64,000 nucleotides of DNA from Chloroflexota bacterium (GTDB taxonomy: Bacteria; Chloroflexota; Dehalococcoidia; DSTF01; RBG-16-68-14), in the NCBI GenBank assembly GCA_029262675.1, contig JAJCYW010000010.1:255166-319165 (forward strand). Direction: 5' to 3'. The translations under genes and the position numbers were made by a program. This document shows, one piece after another, positions 61,490-64,000 of this stretch. Under the pieces are notes generated by a model. That model was given only the letters and a program-made list of their open reading frames with translations. It was not told the DNA's origin and searched no databases. Position 1 is the stretch's first letter. Each line of letters begins with the position of its first letter.

Positions 61490-61500
61490 GGGGAAAACCC
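61490..61500 (+). promoter_or_regulatory. GGGGAAAACCC element upstream of the Flp pilin gene
   Basis: The same 11-base core as in the tadE upstream palindrome at 2497-2515. Here it lies about 97 bp before the ATG, in GTGGGGAAAACCCTTC. Preceded at 61470 by another GGGGAATCATCC stretch. Confidence 0.4.
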
Positions 61501-61596
61501 TTCATTTCGCGTTATCCGTTCCGATTATTTAGATGGGAGTGATGTAGAGAGGTTGCCCGACGCGTTGTCGGGTTCGGCACGAAAGGAGCACCAGTC

Positions 61597-61809
61597 ATGC
61601 GTTTCCTGAATGAGGCACTGCTTCACCTGATGTCTTGGGAAGCCCCGCAGATCAAGGTGTCAGGCGAAAAGGGCCAGACGCTGGCCGAGTACGGCCTAAT
61701 CATGGCCGTGATTGCTGTCGCGGTCGTAATAACCGCAGTCACGCTGTTCCGCGGCGCTATCATCACGGCGTTTAACAGCGCGACCAACTGCCTGGACGGC
61801 ACCTGCTAG
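61597..61809 (+). CDS. flp: Flp-family type IVb pilin
   Basis: A 70-aa major pilin. The prepilin cleavage site is G26-Q27 in E-K-G-Q-T-L-A-E-Y-G-L, with the conserved Glu-Tyr at 31-32, followed by a hydrophobic helix to about 52. The mature protein is about 44 residues and has two cysteines near its end (Cys64, Cys70), which might form a disulfide. AAAGGAG lies upstream. A terminator at 61830-61868 separates it from cpaB, fitting a pilin gene expressed at higher level than the assembly genes. Confidence 0.93.
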   Translation: MRFLNEALLHLMSWEAPQIKVSGEKGQTLAEYGLIMAVIAVAVVITAVTLFRGAIITAFNSATNCLDGTC

Positions 61810-61829
61810 TCCAAAGCTGCACCAGATCG

Positions 61830-61868
61830 AAGGTGAGGCTCCGGAAGGGGGCCTCACCTTGCGTTTCC
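61830..61868 (+). terminator. Intrinsic terminator after flp
   Basis: AAGGTGAGGC (61830-61839) and GCCTCACCTT (61851-61860), extended by TCC/GGG pairs around a GGAAG loop, then GCGTTTCC. Confidence 0.7.
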
Positions 61869-62061
61869 TGACATCGCCCAAGGCATGCCAGGTGAGGCCA
61901 CCCACGACACGCTCGCCGTGCCGCTTTCACTTGATACGGGTGATTCGGGCGTAAAGCTTGGCCCCACCCAACCGATACATCAGATAGGGGTGCGTCGCAG
62001 CGCACCGTAGTCGTAAATCAGCGCGTCGTGCTCGACTCGACCGAATAGTGAGGTAATCGCC

Positions 62062-62892
62062 ATGACTCAGTCAATCGCTTCTCAGCCCTTGAGCAGGGTC
62101 AACCGCAGGTTTCTCTTCCTGGCTGTGATCCTGGCAGCGCTTAGCGCTGTCCTGATATACACAGCGATCTCTCGCTCGTCCGATACGGGTGGGGGTGCCG
62201 CGATTGCGTCGTCAGTGCCGGTGGTGGTGGCGAAGGCCAACATCCCGGCTGGTACGACGATCACGTCGCAGATGCTGGACGTGCGGCTCGTCTCGCAGAA
62301 CGCCGTCGCGGCCGACGCGTTCACGACCGTCGACACGGCCGTCGGTGAGGTCGTACGCTATCCGGTCGCGGCGAACGAGCAACTGCTCCTCTCGAAGGTC
62401 ACCAGCGCCCCGGCCATCGGTGATGCGCCGGTGAGCTACGTGATTGAAGCCGGCAAGCGCGGGCTCGCCATCAACACCGATCCGGTCACGAGCGCCGGCG
62501 GTCTGGTGCTGGAGGGCGACTACGTGGACGTATTCTGGGTTCCGACGGACAGTGAGGGCGACGTGACGGGCGCCCAGCTCATTGCGGAAGACGTAGAGGT
62601 GCTGGCGGTTGACCAGACGATCATCGAAATCCCAGCGACGGCGCCGGGCTTGCAGGACGACACTGAGGCCGCCGCAACGACCGGGAATGGCGAGCGTATC
62701 CAGGGCCTGGACGGCATTCCGATTCCGGAGGCAGTCACCGTGACGCTGATGGTGACGCCGGACGAGATTCAGCGAATTTTCTGCAGCGAGGAGACCGGAG
62801 AGATCCGGCTGGCCGTGCGCGCCTTCGGCGACCACAGCCCGTCCGGACTGACGCCGGCTACTTGCATCATCCTGGGCACGGAACAACAGTAG
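62062..62892 (+). CDS. cpaB: Flp pilus assembly protein CpaB/RcpC
   Basis: A 276-aa protein with one N-terminal membrane helix (about 17-36), then a SAF domain (about 52-115, with V-V-V-A-K-A-N-I-P-A-G-T-T-I-T and V-R-Y-P-V-A-A-N-E-Q-L-L) and an RcpC-type domain (G-K-R-G-L-A-I-N-T-D, G-D-Y-V-D-V-F-W-V). CpaB sits in the envelope and links the secretin or outer assembly to the Tad machinery. First of the assembly genes, followed 42 bp later by cpaE. Confidence 0.93.
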   Translation: MTQSIASQPLSRVNRRFLFLAVILAALSAVLIYTAISRSSDTGGGAAIASSVPVVVAKANIPAGTTITSQMLDVRLVSQNAVAADAFTTVDTAVGEVVRYPVAANEQLLLSKVTSAPAIGDAPVSYVIEAGKRGLAINTDPVTSAGGLVLEGDYVDVFWVPTDSEGDVTGAQLIAEDVEVLAVDQTIIEIPATAPGLQDDTEAAATTGNGERIQGLDGIPIPEAVTVTLMVTPDEIQRIFCSEETGEIRLAVRAFGDHSPSGLTPATCIILGTEQQ

Positions 62893-62933
62893 GAGACTCC
62901 CTAGCAGGAAGCAACGCAGAGGGGCGCAGAGAC

Positions 62934-64000
62934 GTGGCTAGAGATCCAGAAGTTATCATCATTGACCCGGACGTGGATGCACGGGCAGATCTTGCCCACC
63001 TACTGACGGCAGGCAACCTCGCCGTCGTCGGCGAGTCGGACTACGGCATCGGCGCGGTGGGCGTGGCCAAGGAGCATCCGCCGGACGTCTTCCTGGTCAG
63101 CATGGAGGAGCCGGCAGCGCGAGCGATCCAGACAGTCGAGATGCTCAGCTCGGCCGCGCCGGACTCCGCCATCATCGTAACCTCGTCGCTGACCGACGCC
63201 GCCTCCGTGCGGCGCGCAATGATCGCGGGTGCCCGCGACTATCTGATCAAGCCGCTCAAGCCGGAAGACGTGACGCACGCGGTCTACGCCATCCTGGAGC
63301 AGGAGGAGCGCAAGCGCCGCGGCACGGACGGCGACCAGGCCGAGCATCTGGCCCGCGGAACTATCATCACCGTCTTCGGCGCGAAGGGCGGTATCGGCAA
63401 GACGACCATCGCCACGAACCTCGCGACCGCGCTCGCGCGGATGACGCAGGCCAACGTCGCGCTTGTCGACATGGACACGCGCTTCGGCGACGTCGCGATC
63501 ATGATGGACGTCGCCGTCCAGTCGAGCATCGCAGACCTCGGCCGCCGCATTGATGAAATGGACCGCGACTCCATCAAGGAAGAGCTCGTCAAGCACCACA
63601 CCGGCGTCGCGATCCTGCCGGCCCCACTTCACCCGACCGAGTGGCGCAACCTAACGCCGACGCACATCGAGAAGATCATCGACGTGTTGGCGCAGGGTCA
63701 CGACTACGTTGTCATCGACACGCCCGGCACGTTCAACGAGATCATCGCCGCGACGCTGGAGCTGGGCGACATTATTCTGCTGATCACCAGCATGGACCTG
63801 GCCAGCATTAAGGACACCGCGCTGGCGCTGGAGATGCTGCGGGCGGCCAACATCTCCGAAGACAAGGTGAAGCTGATCATCAACCATTCCACGTCGTCCA
63901 ACAGCCTGCGGGAGGAGGACGTGGAGCGCGTGCTGGAGTACCCCGTGACGTGGCGCATCCCGCACGACTACAACGTGGCCAGCTCTAACCAGCTCGGCAT
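62934..64000 (+). CDS. cpaE: Flp pilus assembly ATPase CpaE/TadZ (3' truncated by window edge)
   Basis: The frame is open to the window end (355 codons). Residues 1-125 form a receiver-like domain in which the usual phospho-acceptor Asp is a Ser (V-F-L-V-S, about residue 56) while the later Lys (L-I-K-P, 106) is kept, so it is a pseudo-receiver. From 145 comes a MinD/ParA-type ATPase with deviant Walker A K-G-G-I-G-K-T-T (151-158), V-D-M-D and V-V-I-D-T-P-G. CpaE/TadZ places the Tad machinery at the pole or membrane. It starts at GTG 62934; cpaF and tadBC would be expected beyond the edge. Confidence 0.92.
   Translation, partial: MARDPEVIIIDPDVDARADLAHLLTAGNLAVVGESDYGIGAVGVAKEHPPDVFLVSMEEPAARAIQTVEMLSSAAPDSAIIVTSSLTDAASVRRAMIAGARDYLIKPLKPEDVTHAVYAILEQEERKRRGTDGDQAEHLARGTIITVFGAKGGIGKTTIATNLATALARMTQANVALVDMDTRFGDVAIMMDVAVQSSIADLGRRIDEMDRDSIKEELVKHHTGVAILPAPLHPTEWRNLTPTHIEKIIDVLAQGHDYVVIDTPGTFNEIIAATLELGDIILLITSMDLASIKDTALALEMLRAANISEDKVKLIINHSTSSNSLREEDVERVLEYPVTWRIPHDYNVASSNQLG

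Overview
This 64 kb window of high-GC bacterial DNA is chromosomal housekeeping territory with two parts of a Tad (Flp-type) pilus locus at its edges. The gene set points to a Chloroflexota-like bacterium, possibly Dehalococcoidia-related, but this is inference from gene content only: B12-dependent ribonucleotide reductase with NrdR, RNase Y plus YmdB, a vWA-FHA membrane protein and an AAA ATPase beside Flp/CpaB/CpaE, and a tungsten-type aldehyde oxidoreductase. No rRNA or tRNA gene, CRISPR array, insertion sequence or prophage was seen.

Layout. 1-400: 3' end of an aminoglycoside-phosphotransferase-like kinase. 509-2461 (minus): a TadG-like protein with a repeated Asp/Ser/Gly tail and two TadE-like pseudopilins. 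2610-7057: nrdR with a candidate NrdR box in its promoter, two small unknown genes, and the class II ribonucleotide reductase nrdJ. 7474-9214: yggS-proC-yggT. 9211-11398 (minus): a large membrane protein and a DUF167 protein. 11461-15047: acetyltransferase, recA, a flippase-like membrane protein, recX. 15196-19106: rny-ymdB-PHP phosphoesterase-zinc-finger membrane protein. 19624-22330: LysR regulator, endonuclease IV (minus), a duplicated-domain exported protein. 22467-24992: MOSC, aldehyde:ferredoxin oxidoreductase, Rieske ferredoxin. 25044-31549: a SAM-I riboswitch ahead of mtnP-GNAT-ahcY-metK, followed by a nucleotidyltransferase and a phosphoglucose/phosphomannose isomerase.

31766-54459 (minus) is a merged str-S10-spc-alpha ribosomal run: rpsL-rpsG-fusA-rpsJ-rplC-D-W-B-rpsS-rplV-rpsC-rplP-rpmC-rpsQ-rplN-X-E-rpsN-rpsH-rplF-R-rpsE-rpmD-rplO-secY-adk-map-infA-rpmJ-rpsM-rpsK-rpsD-rpoA-rplQ-truA-rplM-rpsI. 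The str part has no tuf gene. Eight of these ribosomal proteins (S3, S5, S11, S17, L3, L4, L13, L15) carry long low-complexity Ala/Pro/Glu/Asp/Lys tails, the most striking protein-level oddity here. S12 has Arg at the classic streptomycin-resistance lysine.

54589-64000 is an envelope and pilus region: CAP-domain exported protein, AAA ATPase, an LPSTG-type surface protein behind a structured leader with c-di-GMP-I (GEMM) riboswitch-like blocks, a vWA-TM-FHA protein, an ECF sigma factor, Flp pilin, CpaB and the start of CpaE. A GGGGAAAACCC element lies upstream of both flp and the distant tadE/tadG cluster, suggesting joint control of two pilus gene groups about 59 kb apart.
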